A model generated the notes under the pieces. That model made no database searches and had not been told where the DNA came from. It saw nothing but the letters and a program-made list of their open reading frames with translations. A program made the position numbers and the translations under genes. From an uncultured Oscillibacter sp. (GTDB lineage Bacteria > Bacillota > Clostridia > Oscillospirales > Oscillospiraceae): a DNA stretch of 9,252 nucleotides. The stretch covers positions 1 through 9,252 of the forward strand of contig CAMMCS010000072.1 in assembly GCA_946494635.1 (NCBI GenBank), given 5' to 3'. Shown one piece after another: positions 1-9,252 of the stretch (position 1 is the stretch's first letter; each line of letters begins with the position of its first letter).

Positions 1-40
1 TAAAGCGCAAAAAATAGTTAGAAAAAATTCAAAAAGTCGC

Positions 41-85
41 TTGGTAAGGATGAGGCCGGCGGTTCGAATCCGCCCAGCAGCTTCA
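41..85 (+). tRNA. 3' half of tRNA-Thr (GGU anticodon); likely integration attachment site
   Basis: Only the 3' half of a tRNA is present. The anticodon loop TTGGTAA (41-47, anticodon GGT at 43-45) is followed by the 3' anticodon-stem strand GGATG, a five-base variable loop, a perfect T arm (GGCGG 58-62, loop TTCGAAT 63-69, CCGCC 70-74), the 3' acceptor strand CAGCAGC (75-81), discriminator T and then TCA rather than CCA. The anticodon and layout match bacterial tRNA-Thr. The bases before the loop do not pair with GGATG, and no D arm or 5' acceptor strand exists in bases 1-40, so this cannot be a working tRNA. A break exactly at the anticodon loop is typical of tyrosine-recombinase crossover in tRNA genes, so this is probably the attR copy of an element lying to the left. 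The alternative is a tRNA truncated by an unrelated deletion. Confidence 0.8.
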
Positions 86-88
86 GGA

Positions 89-121
89 AACCCGTTGTCC
101 CGCAAGGGATAACGGGTTTTT
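89..121 (+). terminator. Rho-independent terminator behind the tRNA fragment
   Basis: AACCCGTT (89-96) pairs with AACGGGTT (111-118). The stem continues inward through a G-T wobble and TCCC/GGGA to a GCAA tetraloop (102-105), giving about 13 continuous pairs, and ends in a run of T. It lies four bases after the tRNA 3' end, so it is probably the original terminator of the intact tRNA-Thr gene, kept when the 5' half was displaced. Confidence 0.88.
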
Positions 122-205
122 GCGTTACTTTTGTCTTGAGGAAAACCCGGCTTTAGCGTCCATTTAGCGCCTAATCCTACGAGATGATACAACGAAATAC
201 AATAT

Positions 206-243
206 AAATCGGCTGGAGAACACGTTTCTCCTGCCGATTTTTT
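206..243 (+). terminator. Second strong terminator hairpin, no gene directly upstream
   Basis: AAATCGGC (206-213) pairs with GCCGATTT (233-240). After one T-T mismatch, GGAGAA (215-220) pairs with TTCTCC (226-231) around a five-base loop, and six or more T follow. The lead A run also gives a U tail on the other strand, so it may work in both directions. Bases 122-205 contain no recognisable gene, so the transcript it stops is unclear: tRNA read-through, or a deleted gene. Confidence 0.75.
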
Positions 244-540
244 GTCACCTCTATCCTGTTATTCTTCGCATTATTGATACATTTCCCCATCAGATAGTGC
301 GGAATTCCATTACTTTTCTGCAATAATGTTGTAGTCCAGCACTTAATTATGCTTCCTGATGTCTTATTTTATCTCAGCTCTAGGATCGTGTTGGCGTGCT
401 ATGTCCCTTCAAACTGCTGGAAATCCGGGACGAGAAAGGCGGCAAGATAGAAGGAGTCCTTTACGTGAAATTATATGGCGTTTTTAATATATTCCTTATT
501 CCAGAACCGGGAAACTAACACCCTCTTCACCGGAAACGCT
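244..540. other. Gene-poor stretch, nothing recognised
   Basis: No gene is convincing here. One short open stretch on the plus strand (about 384-518, roughly 44 codons, ending TAA at 516-518) reads with a charged patch LLEIRDEKGGK and then a hydrophobic end. It could be the scrap of a decayed gene, but I do not recognise it. A GAAGGAG-like ribosome-binding sequence precedes a GTG inside it near 468. I see no clear promoter or riboswitch. Confidence 0.5.
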
Positions 541-595
541 CTATCATGACTTTACCAGGCAACCACGAGCGCCTTGGTAAATGCGATTATGATAG
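541..595. repeat. Imperfect inverted repeat in front of the antiporter remnant
   Basis: CTATCAT (541-547) is mirrored by ATGATAG (589-595). TTTACCAGGC (551-560) is mirrored by GCC-T-TGGTAAA (571-581) with one bulged T. The arms enclose a ten-base loop. There is no T run, so it is not a simple terminator. It sits just before the antiporter remnant and could be a leader hairpin, an operator or a degraded terminal repeat; nothing in the sequence decides between these. Confidence 0.45.
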
Positions 596-613
596 AAATG
601 AGGGGAATATGGG

Positions 614-1446
614 GTATGGACACTGCTCCCTGTCCTGTTCATCGTTGCCTTTGCCCTGAAAACAAAGCGGACGCTGGAGCCGCTGATTTTCGGAACGTTA
701 TTAACCTATATTATTACCAGCGCCGCACAGGTCCCATCTGAGGGAATCCATGCACTGTCTCACATTGCCGCCGACTGGATGGATGCTTTTTTCCGGGTGG
801 CAACAGATTATTCGCACTAATGGGTCTTTTTGGTGTGCGCGTTGTTTGGCAGCCTCATTACGCTGTTGGGAGAATCCCATGGAACACTGGGATTTACAAG
901 GGCACTTGGAAAGCTCTGCCGGGGGCCAAAGTCCACCATGATAGTCACCTGGATCATGGGGCTCCCTATTTTTGTGGATGGCTATTTGAATATCATGACG
1001 CTGAGCACCTGCATGAAAAAGCTGACCGGCCAGCACCGGGTGCCCCGGGAGGCCCTGTCTTATATCATCGATTCCGCCGGTGCGCCGGTGTGTGCCATTC
1101 TGCCGCTCTCTACCTGGGCAATCTTCTTTTCCGGATTATTCTTCACGCAGCCGGGGATTGCGGAGCTGGGCTATGGAACGGCGATAAAGACATTCTATCA
1201 CGTGATCCCCTTTGCCTTTTACGCTATCGCGGCGGTTGCCATCGTGCCGCTGTTTATCGTTGGCGCCGTTCCCAAGCTGGGGCGGATGCGGACCGCTTAC
1301 CGCCGCCTTCAGGAGACCGGCAAGGTCTATTCACCGGAGAGCGCACCGCTCAACGAGGAGGATGAGTCGGAATTTCAGACGCAGGGCAGCCTCATGGACT
1401 TTATTCTGCCGGTGGACGTGTTGATCATCTTGGCAATCATTTCCGG
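614..1446 (+). pseudogene. Na+/H+ antiporter (NhaC-like family) N-terminal part, disrupted
   Basis: About 278 codons of a polytopic membrane protein resembling NhaC-type Na+/H+ antiporters, which exchange Na+ for H+ across the cell membrane. Hydrophobic segments include TLLPVLFIVAFAL near the start, PLIFGTLLTYIITS, VFLVCALFGSLITLLG, the stretch around IFVDGYLNIMTLS and the long segment around IPFAFYAIAAVAIVPLFIV. The IFVDGYLN stretch recalls the family FFDDY motif with the second Asp changed to Gly. The frame is broken by TAA at 818-820 (after TDYSH, before WVFLVCALFG). No good start is in frame: TGA lies at 599-601. An ATG at 609 would enter this frame if one G had been lost from the G run at 611-614. 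The C-terminal half of the family is absent because the reading frame runs straight into KdpB sequence near 1446. The family call is from motif memory and moderately sure; loss of function is very likely. Confidence 0.75.
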
Positions 1447-2563
1447 CACCTTCGGCAACCGTCTGGCCGCTGACTTTTTTCCGGTGGAAGGCGCCAGCCG
1501 CACGGATCTGATCCGCTGCGCGGCACTGACCAGTCTGCATGACGAGACCCCCGAGGGCAAGTCCACACTGGAATTGGCATGCCGTTTCGGCGACAACAGC
1601 CAGGAAACGGAGGGCTCCACGTTCCTGGAATTCACGGCACAGACCCGCATGAGCGGTGTGGATCTGCCTGACGGAACGCATGCGCGCAAGGGTGCCTCCG
1701 ACGTGATTGAGCAGTATGTGAAAGCGCAGGGCGGCAAGGTTCCCGGGGATCTCCACACACACGTGGAAAAGGTCTCCTCTCTGGGAGGCACTCCGCTGGT
1801 GGTGTGCGAGAACAATAAGGCCCTGGGCGTCATCTACCTGAAAGATACCGTAAAGCCCGGCATGGTGGAACGGTTTGAGCGCCTGCGTGCCATTGGCATT
1901 AAAACCATCATGTGCATCGGCGACAACCCCCTGACGGCGGACACCATTGCCAAAGAGGCCGGGGTGGACGGGTTCATCGCCGAGTGAAAGCCCGAGGACA
2001 AAATCAGCGTGATCAAGAAGGAACAGGCCGAGGGCAAGATCGTTGCCATGGCCGGCGACGGGACCAACGACGCTCCTGCTCTGGCTCAGGCGAATGTGGG
2101 TCTGGCCATGAACTCCGGCACCACCGCCGCTAAGGAAGCGGCCAACATGGTGGACCTGGACAGCGCCCCCAGTAAGATCCTGGAAGTGGTTGAGATCGGC
2201 AAGCAGCTGCTCATTACCCGCGGCTCTTTGACCACATTCTCCATCGCCAACGACATTGCCAAGTATTTTGCCATTATCCCCGCTATGTTTATGGCAGCGG
2301 TGCCGCAGCTGGGCGTGCTGAACATCATGCATCTGACAACGGAGTACAGCGCGATCCTCTCCGCACTGATTTTTGACGCCGTGATCATTCCGTGTTTGAT
2401 TCCTTTGGCGATGAAGGGCGTCAAGTACCGTCCGATGTCTTCCGGCAAGATGCTGGTGCGCAATATGATGATCTATGGCCTCGGCGGCGTGATTGCTCCT
2501 TTTGTGGGCATTAAGATCATTGATATGCTGATTGCGCCGTTGCTGCTGGGTATGGGCTTTTAA
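1447..2563 (+). pseudogene. kdpB: K+-transporting ATPase subunit B, C-terminal half (kdpB remnant)
   Basis: KdpB is the catalytic P-type ATPase subunit of the high-affinity KdpFABC K+ pump in the cell membrane. From FGNRLAADFFPVEG onward the frame matches KdpB over about 370 codons, the expected length from just after the phosphorylated Asp to the C-terminus. Visible are the nucleotide-binding FTAQTRMSG and RKGASDVI regions, the hinge motif GDGTNDAPALAQANV, AMNSGTTAAKEAANMVDLDS, and the C-terminal membrane helices starting with RGSLTTFSIANDIAKYFAIIP. Missing are the first four helices, the actuator domain and the phosphorylation motif DKTGT, which the junction replaces with antiporter sequence. 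TGA at 1985-1987 interrupts the frame between FIAE and KPEDK. It ends with TAA at 2561-2563, overlapping the kdpC ribosome binding site as in a normal kdp operon. No kdpA is present in the window. Not functional. Confidence 0.93.
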
Positions 2564-2568
2564 GGAGG
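2562..2568 (+). promoter_or_regulatory. Ribosome binding site of the kdpC remnant
   Basis: AAGGAGG overlaps the kdpB stop codon and sits ten bases before the ATG at 2579. This is a strong consensus site and fixes the kdpC start. Such stop/ribosome-site overlap suggests the two genes were once translated from one message. Confidence 0.8.
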
Positions 2569-2578
2569 ATTCCTGAAA

Positions 2579-3151
2579 ATGAACAAGACAACAGGAAAAA
2601 CGTTTTTTCCGGATCAGACAAAAGGCAGCCTGGTGACGGCGGACGGCGAAGCTGTTGGGGCTGCCAATATGGGATAGGACTTTACAGAAGCGTATTTTAT
2701 GAAATGCCGCCCCTCTGCCTACAATTACAACACCTATTATGAGGATGAAGAGGGGAACCGGTTCTATAACGACGGCAGTGAGTTTGCGGGCCTGAGCTCC
2801 GGCTCCAACAACTATGCGCCGTCTAACCCCGCTCGCGTAGAGCGTGTTGAGGCTGATATCGAGGAATTCTTGGCGGCGAATCCCAGCGTTACCCGGGAGA
2901 AATTGCCTGCCGATCTGATGACGGCCTCCGGCTCCGGCCTGGATCCGCGTGTCTTTCCTGAGGGGACGCGGGTCCAGATCCCGGCCCTGGCAGAAGCCTC
3001 CGGGCTGAGTGAGGAAGAGCTGGAACAGAGCGTGGAGGATAACACCACGGGAAAGCTGCTGGGCGTATTCGGCGAGGAGACAGTCAATGTTCTGGGCGTC
3101 AATCTGGACATTGCGGCCGCCATGGGCTTGATGGGGAAGGTCTCCCAATAA
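2579..3151 (+). pseudogene. kdpC: K+-transporting ATPase subunit C (kdpC remnant), no membrane anchor, internal stop
   Basis: KdpC is the single-pass membrane subunit of the Kdp pump. Family features are visible: FFPDQTKGSLV, GxDFTEAYFMKCRPSA, SGSNNYAPSNP, DLMTASGSGLDPRV, an IPALAEASGL stretch and VNVLGVNLDIA near the end. Two defects stand out. First, the N-terminal membrane helix (normally 20-30 residues before FFP) is absent: MNKTTGKT leads directly into FFPDQ. Second, TAG at 2675-2677 occupies the position of a conserved Gln in the GQ-F motif, a change one C-to-T substitution from CAG would explain. A 150-codon open stretch restarts at ATG 2699, but it would lack both the anchor and the first conserved block. 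Stop TAA is at 3149-3151. An insertion rich in acidic and Asn/Tyr residues (YNTYYEDEEGNRFYND) is like that of some Firmicute KdpC proteins. Confidence 0.9.
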
Positions 3152-3189
3152 GCCCCTTTCCCCATCTTTGATAAGGGAGACGGACCGGT

Positions 3190-4077
3190 ATGCAGTTTCA
3201 TTATGAACGGTCGTTGGAACAGCGATTTGGGGCGATTCAACCAAAATGCAAGGAGTCTCCTGCCTGATTGACCATTTTCCTGGCAAGCTCTCTGAAGAAT
3301 TGGTTCGATCAGCCGCAGCGGATTTCCTGCCGGGAGGGCGGTACCCAACTGCAGCTTGGCTATGAGGTTTTGGCGGCGCCTGTTTTAGGGTTTGCACAAG
3401 CCTTGGGACCGTTGGTTTACGAAGTCCGGCAGACGTGGCCGGTTCAGATTTTTGGAATGACAGACAATCATGAACTGGTGGAACTCTGGTTTTCCAAAAC
3501 GGATACAGCATATATCGTTGGACGGCGCAATGTTTCCGGCGTCTGGTGGGAAAATCTGTGAGATCTCTGTTTGCGCATCAATTTTCCCGACTCGCTGTCC
3601 GCAAGCTGCATGAATCGGATTTTGAATGCGGTGAAAGATGAAACTCCGAAAGCCGCATTGGAATGGGACTGCGCAGACTTCTTGGAGCAGCAGAATCTGG
3701 CTCAGATTGATTGAACGTTATTGTTCTGCTATGTTTCGCTTGGCGGCATTCCAGCGCAGGAAAAACCGAATGCACGTTTGGCCGGATTGACGTTGGAGCA
3801 GAAGAGCACATTGTGGCGCCTGTTCTTGAAAGTGCGTCCTCTTCCACCGGAGTTTGAGTGGCTCAGGGATGCATGGATGCAGTGTAGTGTGCCGCACAGA
3901 ATAGAATGGCGTCTGTCACTTTACGGCGTGCTGGAGCAATTGGGTATCCGTTTTATATGCAGCGGCAATAAGTTTGAACGGTCAGACAGAGAAGGAAACC
4001 GAATATATTTTGGAGTGGATCATTTTAACGCTGCTGAACAGGTCCTGCTGAAACTCCTGTTTCCTCTCGATCAATAG
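3190..4077 (+). pseudogene. Unrecognised ~295-codon gene interrupted by three in-frame TGA codons
   Basis: A ribosome binding site AAGGGAG (3173-3179) lies ten bases before ATG 3190, 38 bases after kdpC, in the same direction, so it was probably co-transcribed with the kdp remnants. A single frame runs 296 codons to TAG 4075-4077, broken only by TGA at 3265-3267, 3559-3561 and 3712-3714 (codons 26, 124 and 175), with no frameshift. I do not recognise the product. It has no clear membrane segment or signal peptide. The middle is rich in aromatic residues (VWWENL, LVELWFSKTD), and the C-terminal third is mixed charged/hydrophobic (LRDAWMQC, IEWRLSLYGVLEQLG, DHFNAAEQVLLKLLF). It looks like a soluble cytoplasmic protein. 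Most likely a pseudogene of a lineage-specific hypothetical protein; stop-codon recoding is a weaker alternative. Confidence 0.7.
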
Positions 4078-4103
4078 CTGTATGGATGCAAGACCTCTTT
4101 CTT

Positions 4104-4150
4104 GACCGGCGGTCTGCCCGAATGATACGGGCAGGCTGCCGGCCTTTTAT
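4104..4150 (+). terminator. Rho-independent terminator ending the decayed operon
   Basis: GACCGGCGGTCTGCCCG (4104-4120) pairs with CGGGCAGGCTGCCGGCC (4128-4144) along 17 positions including G-T wobbles, with a seven-base loop AATGATA and a TTTTATTTG tail. It lies 26 bases after the stop of the unrecognised gene, so it closes the nhaC/kdp/hypothetical transcription unit. Confidence 0.88.
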
Positions 4151-4232
4151 TTGTTCTTAATTCCCTGTATCCAATCTTTTTCCCGATTTTAGCCTCTGTG
4201 CATTATGATGTTGTTATAAGGAGAGGACAGAT

Positions 4233-4475
4233 ATGGCTGCTTTGAAAAAGCGGATGTCTGATTTAGAGAAGCAGGTGGATACTCGTATGGAAGAATTTAT
4301 ATTTATCAAAAATATAATCAGCAGATTGCGGATATTTCCACGGGCGTTAGTTGCCTTTCTGCGCTGGCAGGACAATATGAGGGGAGAGGAACCTCTTTCC
4401 ATAGGCAATGAGGGGATGGCCTGTCAATTGACATCGGATGTGGACAGGGTGCTTTTGACGACAGGACGAGCATAG
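4233..4475 (+). CDS. Small hypothetical protein, probably a frameshifted remnant
   Basis: An 80-codon frame with a good ribosome binding site (AAGGAGAGG, 4218-4226) just ahead of ATG 4233. The first ~22 residues (MAALKKRMSDLEKQVDTRMEE) look like a coiled coil. After that the composition becomes untidy. If the reading shifts to the -1 frame near 4296, the text continues as YQKYNQQIADISTGVSCLSALAGQY, which reads more like the same helical protein. That frame meets TGA at 4409-4411 and then runs on to 4603. So this is either a short real protein or, more likely, a decayed gene of about 120 codons. I do not recognise a family. Confidence 0.35.
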   Translation: MAALKKRMSDLEKQVDTRMEEFIFIKNIISRLRIFPRALVAFLRWQDNMRGEEPLSIGNEGMACQLTSDVDRVLLTTGRA

Positions 4476-4603
4476 CCCATTTGACAGCGTCATGGTACCA
4501 ATCAAAGAATACTGCCAGCGAAACTTATTCTGCTGCAATGGTTGTCCCGCCGTTAGGAGGCTGCCGCCTGTTCGTGCAAGGGGACCTTTTCTGGTTTTCC
4601 TGA

Positions 4604-4900
4604 AAATGTCCGACGAGTACGCCAAGCCGCCGAATTTACATCGCGGCCACGGATTCAGGCCATGGTGGAGCGCGTGCCCGCCTGGGGGCCATGAAAATTA
4701 CCGCCGCCCCCTGCTGCGGGAGCGGCGGCTTCCTACCGGCGTTGAAGAATTGGTGCCAGGCGGCTCATCGATCTCATATTGAAACAAGATGAGCTCCAAT
4801 CGAAAATCTTAACTCGTGTTATTGCAATCTACATGTTTGCTTGATTCCAAATTTCAAACAAAATTGTATAACGTTCGGCATTTATAGCGAACCGAAAGAG
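4604..4900. other. Intergenic stretch between the pseudogene field and the minus-strand operon
   Basis: No supported gene. Short open stretches exist on the plus strand, such as one around 4690-4782 reading KITAAPCCGSGGFLPALKNW, but they are small, overlap in different frames and lack consistent ribosome binding sites. A GC-rich hairpin (CCGCCGC near 4700 with GCGGCGG near 4725) has no T tail. From about 4780 to 4900 the DNA becomes AT-rich with no motif I can name. Confidence 0.5.
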
Positions 4901-4946
4901 AAAAGCACACCACCGGGGACCCTTTGGAATCCGGTGGCGCGCTTTT
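4901..4946 (-). terminator. Rho-independent terminator of the PFOR-fabZ unit
   Basis: On the minus strand, AAAAGC (from 4946) and CCACCGG (4937-4931) pair with CCGGTGG (4916-4910) and GCTTTT (4906-4901), with the intervening bases partly paired and a loop of about 14 bases. The tail TTTTCTCTTT follows in the minus direction. It lies about 100 bases beyond the small minus-strand gene and faces the plus-strand pseudogenes, so it is the natural end of the minus-strand transcript. Confidence 0.82.
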
Positions 4947-5044
4947 CCCAGAGAACATACGAGAGCTTTTTTGAAGGAACTGCTTCACAAATCCAGCCCG
5001 CAGGCCTGCTATCCAATACAAACATGCGATTTTACTTTTGCCGG

Positions 5045-5293
5045 CTACGGTGCGGGCATTTCCTGGTCACCATAGAAAATTTTCAGGAGCTTCAAGCGCA
5101 GCTTCAGCTTCCTCAGTTCAGCGGCCGCGTCACTGGCAACGCTCAACTCACAGGGCAGAGTCTTCAAGATGTCTTCCGTGCTGTGTGTATTCACATATTC
5201 CCGGATACGATCCATCTGCTGTTCGATCTTGTATTCATCCTGGGAGATGACGGATTCCAGTTTTTGGATGCGCTTTTTGCACACAAATCCCAT
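5045..5293 (-). CDS. Small coiled-coil-like hypothetical protein
   Basis: About 82 residues starting MGFVCKKRIQKLE, ending with TAG at 5045-5047. It is almost entirely hydrophilic and helical in character, with heptad-like stretches around KKRIQKLESVISQDEYKIEQQ and AAAELRKLKLRLKLLKIF. There is no membrane segment and no motif I can name. A TTG at 5305 in the same frame would add four residues; I prefer ATG 5293, although neither has a clear ribosome binding site. The gene begins 14 bases after the fabZ stop, so translation may depend on ribosomes finishing fabZ. It is the last gene before the terminator at 4901-4946. Function unknown; the frame is clean and consistent with a real gene. Confidence 0.55.
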   Translation of the reverse strand: MGFVCKKRIQKLESVISQDEYKIEQQMDRIREYVNTHSTEDILKTLPCELSVASDAAAELRKLKLRLKLLKIFYGDQEMPAP

Positions 5294-5307
5294 AGAAATT
5301 ACCAAAG

Positions 5308-5739
5308 TTATCGCATGGCCAGTGTCACATTGCCTGTGACCGCCAGTTCACCATGGTTATATACCTCTGCAGAGCAGGTGGCAATCGCCTTCTCCGGCCG
5401 CTCAGCAGCCAGCTTTGCCCGGATCTCAACGGTGTCGCCAGGAAGGATCTTTTTCAGGAAGCGCACGCCGTTGATTCCCAGGAACAGCGGAATCTTTCCG
5501 GCATACCGCTCCATGGACAGCAGCAGGATATCCGCCGTCTGCGCCATGCACTCCACGGAATAGACCCCCGGCAGGACCGGCTCCTCCGGGAAATGCCCTT
5601 TGAAGATCTCCCGGGCCGGGTCCACATAGAATGTCGCGGTGATCGCCTCACCCGGTGTCAGATCCTCCACTGTGGTGACCAGCAGCATCGGGTCCCGGTG
5701 GGGGATCACCTTTTTGATGGCCTCCTGGTCCATTTTCAT
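5308..5739 (-). CDS. fabZ: 3-hydroxyacyl-[acyl-carrier-protein] dehydratase, FabZ type
   Basis: A 143-residue hot-dog-fold protein, the normal FabZ length. FabZ removes water from 3-hydroxyacyl-ACP to give trans-2-enoyl-ACP in the cytosolic type II fatty-acid elongation cycle. The N-terminus carries IPHRDPMLLV (12-21). The active-site block GHFPEEPVLPG begins at residue 48, with catalytic His49. Glu63 lies in VECMAQ, 14 residues on, the same His-Glu spacing as in E. coli FabZ. ATG 5739 is chosen over the one two codons later because AAAGGAG (5749-5755, minus strand) sits nine bases before it. It lies 93 bases downstream of the PFOR gene in the same direction, separated by a GC-rich hairpin. 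No other fab genes are visible, so it stands outside the usual fatty-acid cluster. FabA or a FabZ-like paralogue with a specialised role is possible, but the motif set fits FabZ best. Confidence 0.95.
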   Translation of the reverse strand: MKMDQEAIKKVIPHRDPMLLVTTVEDLTPGEAITATFYVDPAREIFKGHFPEEPVLPGVYSVECMAQTADILLLSMERYAGKIPLFLGINGVRFLKKILPGDTVEIRAKLAAERPEKAIATCSAEVYNHGELAVTGNVTLAMR

Positions 5740-5748
5740 TTTTGAACG

Positions 5749-5755
5749 CTCCTTT
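5749..5755 (-). promoter_or_regulatory. Ribosome binding site deciding the fabZ start
   Basis: AAAGGAG on the minus strand, nine bases before ATG 5739 and fifteen before the next in-frame ATG (5733). The spacing favours the upstream ATG. Confidence 0.75.
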
Positions 5756-5760
5756 CACGC

Positions 5761-5808
5761 TCCCCGCCGGCCAATGCCGTGCACTGGGCAGCATCGGCCC
5801 GGCGGGGA
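5761..5808 (-). other. GC-rich hairpin between PFOR and fabZ
   Basis: TCCCCGCCGG (5761-5770) pairs perfectly with CCGGCGGGGA (5799-5808), and TGCC/GGCA can pair further inside. There is no T run after it in the minus direction; the fabZ ribosome binding site follows instead. So it is not a standard terminator. It could protect the 3' end of the PFOR message, uncouple expression of the two genes, or act as a partial attenuator. Confidence 0.6.
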
Positions 5809-5832
5809 ACCTGGTGTGGCGCGGAGGCACGC

Positions 5833-9252
<3,420 letters not shown>

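Noticed and set aside
1..245. An open minus-strand frame running across the tRNA fragment and both terminators, with a tail reading VGLGAKWTLK.
   Set aside because: It passes through a tRNA fragment and two perfect hairpins, has no start or ribosome binding site in view, and matches the familiar spurious translation of tRNA antisense (AAGRIRTA...). An integrase C-terminus cannot be excluded but is not supported.
1985..1987. The TGA in kdpB as a selenocysteine or read-through codon.
   Set aside because: KdpB is not a known selenoprotein family, and the protein has already lost its phosphorylation site and four helices, so rescue of the frame would serve no function.
1331..3511. A 726-residue open frame on the minus strand across the kdp region.
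   Set aside because: It is antisense to clear KdpB and KdpC sequence, has a His/Arg/Gln-rich composition typical of shadow frames, and no motif or ribosome binding site supports it.
4700..4730. GC-rich hairpin as a terminator.
   Set aside because: No T run on either side and no gene ending nearby; likely chance pairing in GC-rich DNA.

Overview
The window looks like chromosomal DNA from an anaerobic, Gram-positive, fairly GC-rich bacterium, most likely a gut clostridium (Oscillospiraceae-like). The reasons are a clostridial-type pyruvate:ferredoxin oxidoreductase with very GC-rich third codon positions, strong AAGGAGG-type ribosome binding sites and U-tailed hairpin terminators. The taxonomic call is inference from style, not from a marker gene.

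The window falls into three parts. (1) Bases 1-250 hold the 3' half of a tRNA-Thr(GGU) gene, from anticodon loop to acceptor end, joined on its 5' side to unrelated AT-rich DNA. Its terminator follows, then a second terminator. This is what the far end (attR) of an integrative element inserted in a tRNA gene looks like, with the element lying to the left. (2) Bases about 600-4600 are a plus-strand field of dying genes. An NhaC-type Na+/H+ antiporter fragment is joined in frame to the C-terminal half of KdpB (K+-transporting P-type ATPase). The junction removes the KdpB phosphorylation motif and its first membrane helices. A kdpC remnant without its membrane anchor follows, then an unrecognised ~295-codon gene, then a small decayed reading frame. 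The first three reading frames carry six in-frame stops in total but stay in one frame throughout; a terminator follows the unrecognised gene. (3) Bases about 4900-9252 are healthy minus-strand genes read right to left: pyruvate:ferredoxin oxidoreductase (5' end outside the window), a FabZ-type 3-hydroxyacyl-ACP dehydratase, and a small coiled-coil-like protein, closed by a strong terminator that faces the pseudogene region.

The intact genes cover central anaerobic metabolism (pyruvate to acetyl-CoA plus reduced ferredoxin) and one step of fatty-acid elongation. The broken genes would once have handled Na+ and K+ transport. I see no convincing new multi-gene system. The most notable items are the in-frame antiporter/KdpB chimera, the nonsense-dominated decay and the split tRNA attachment site.
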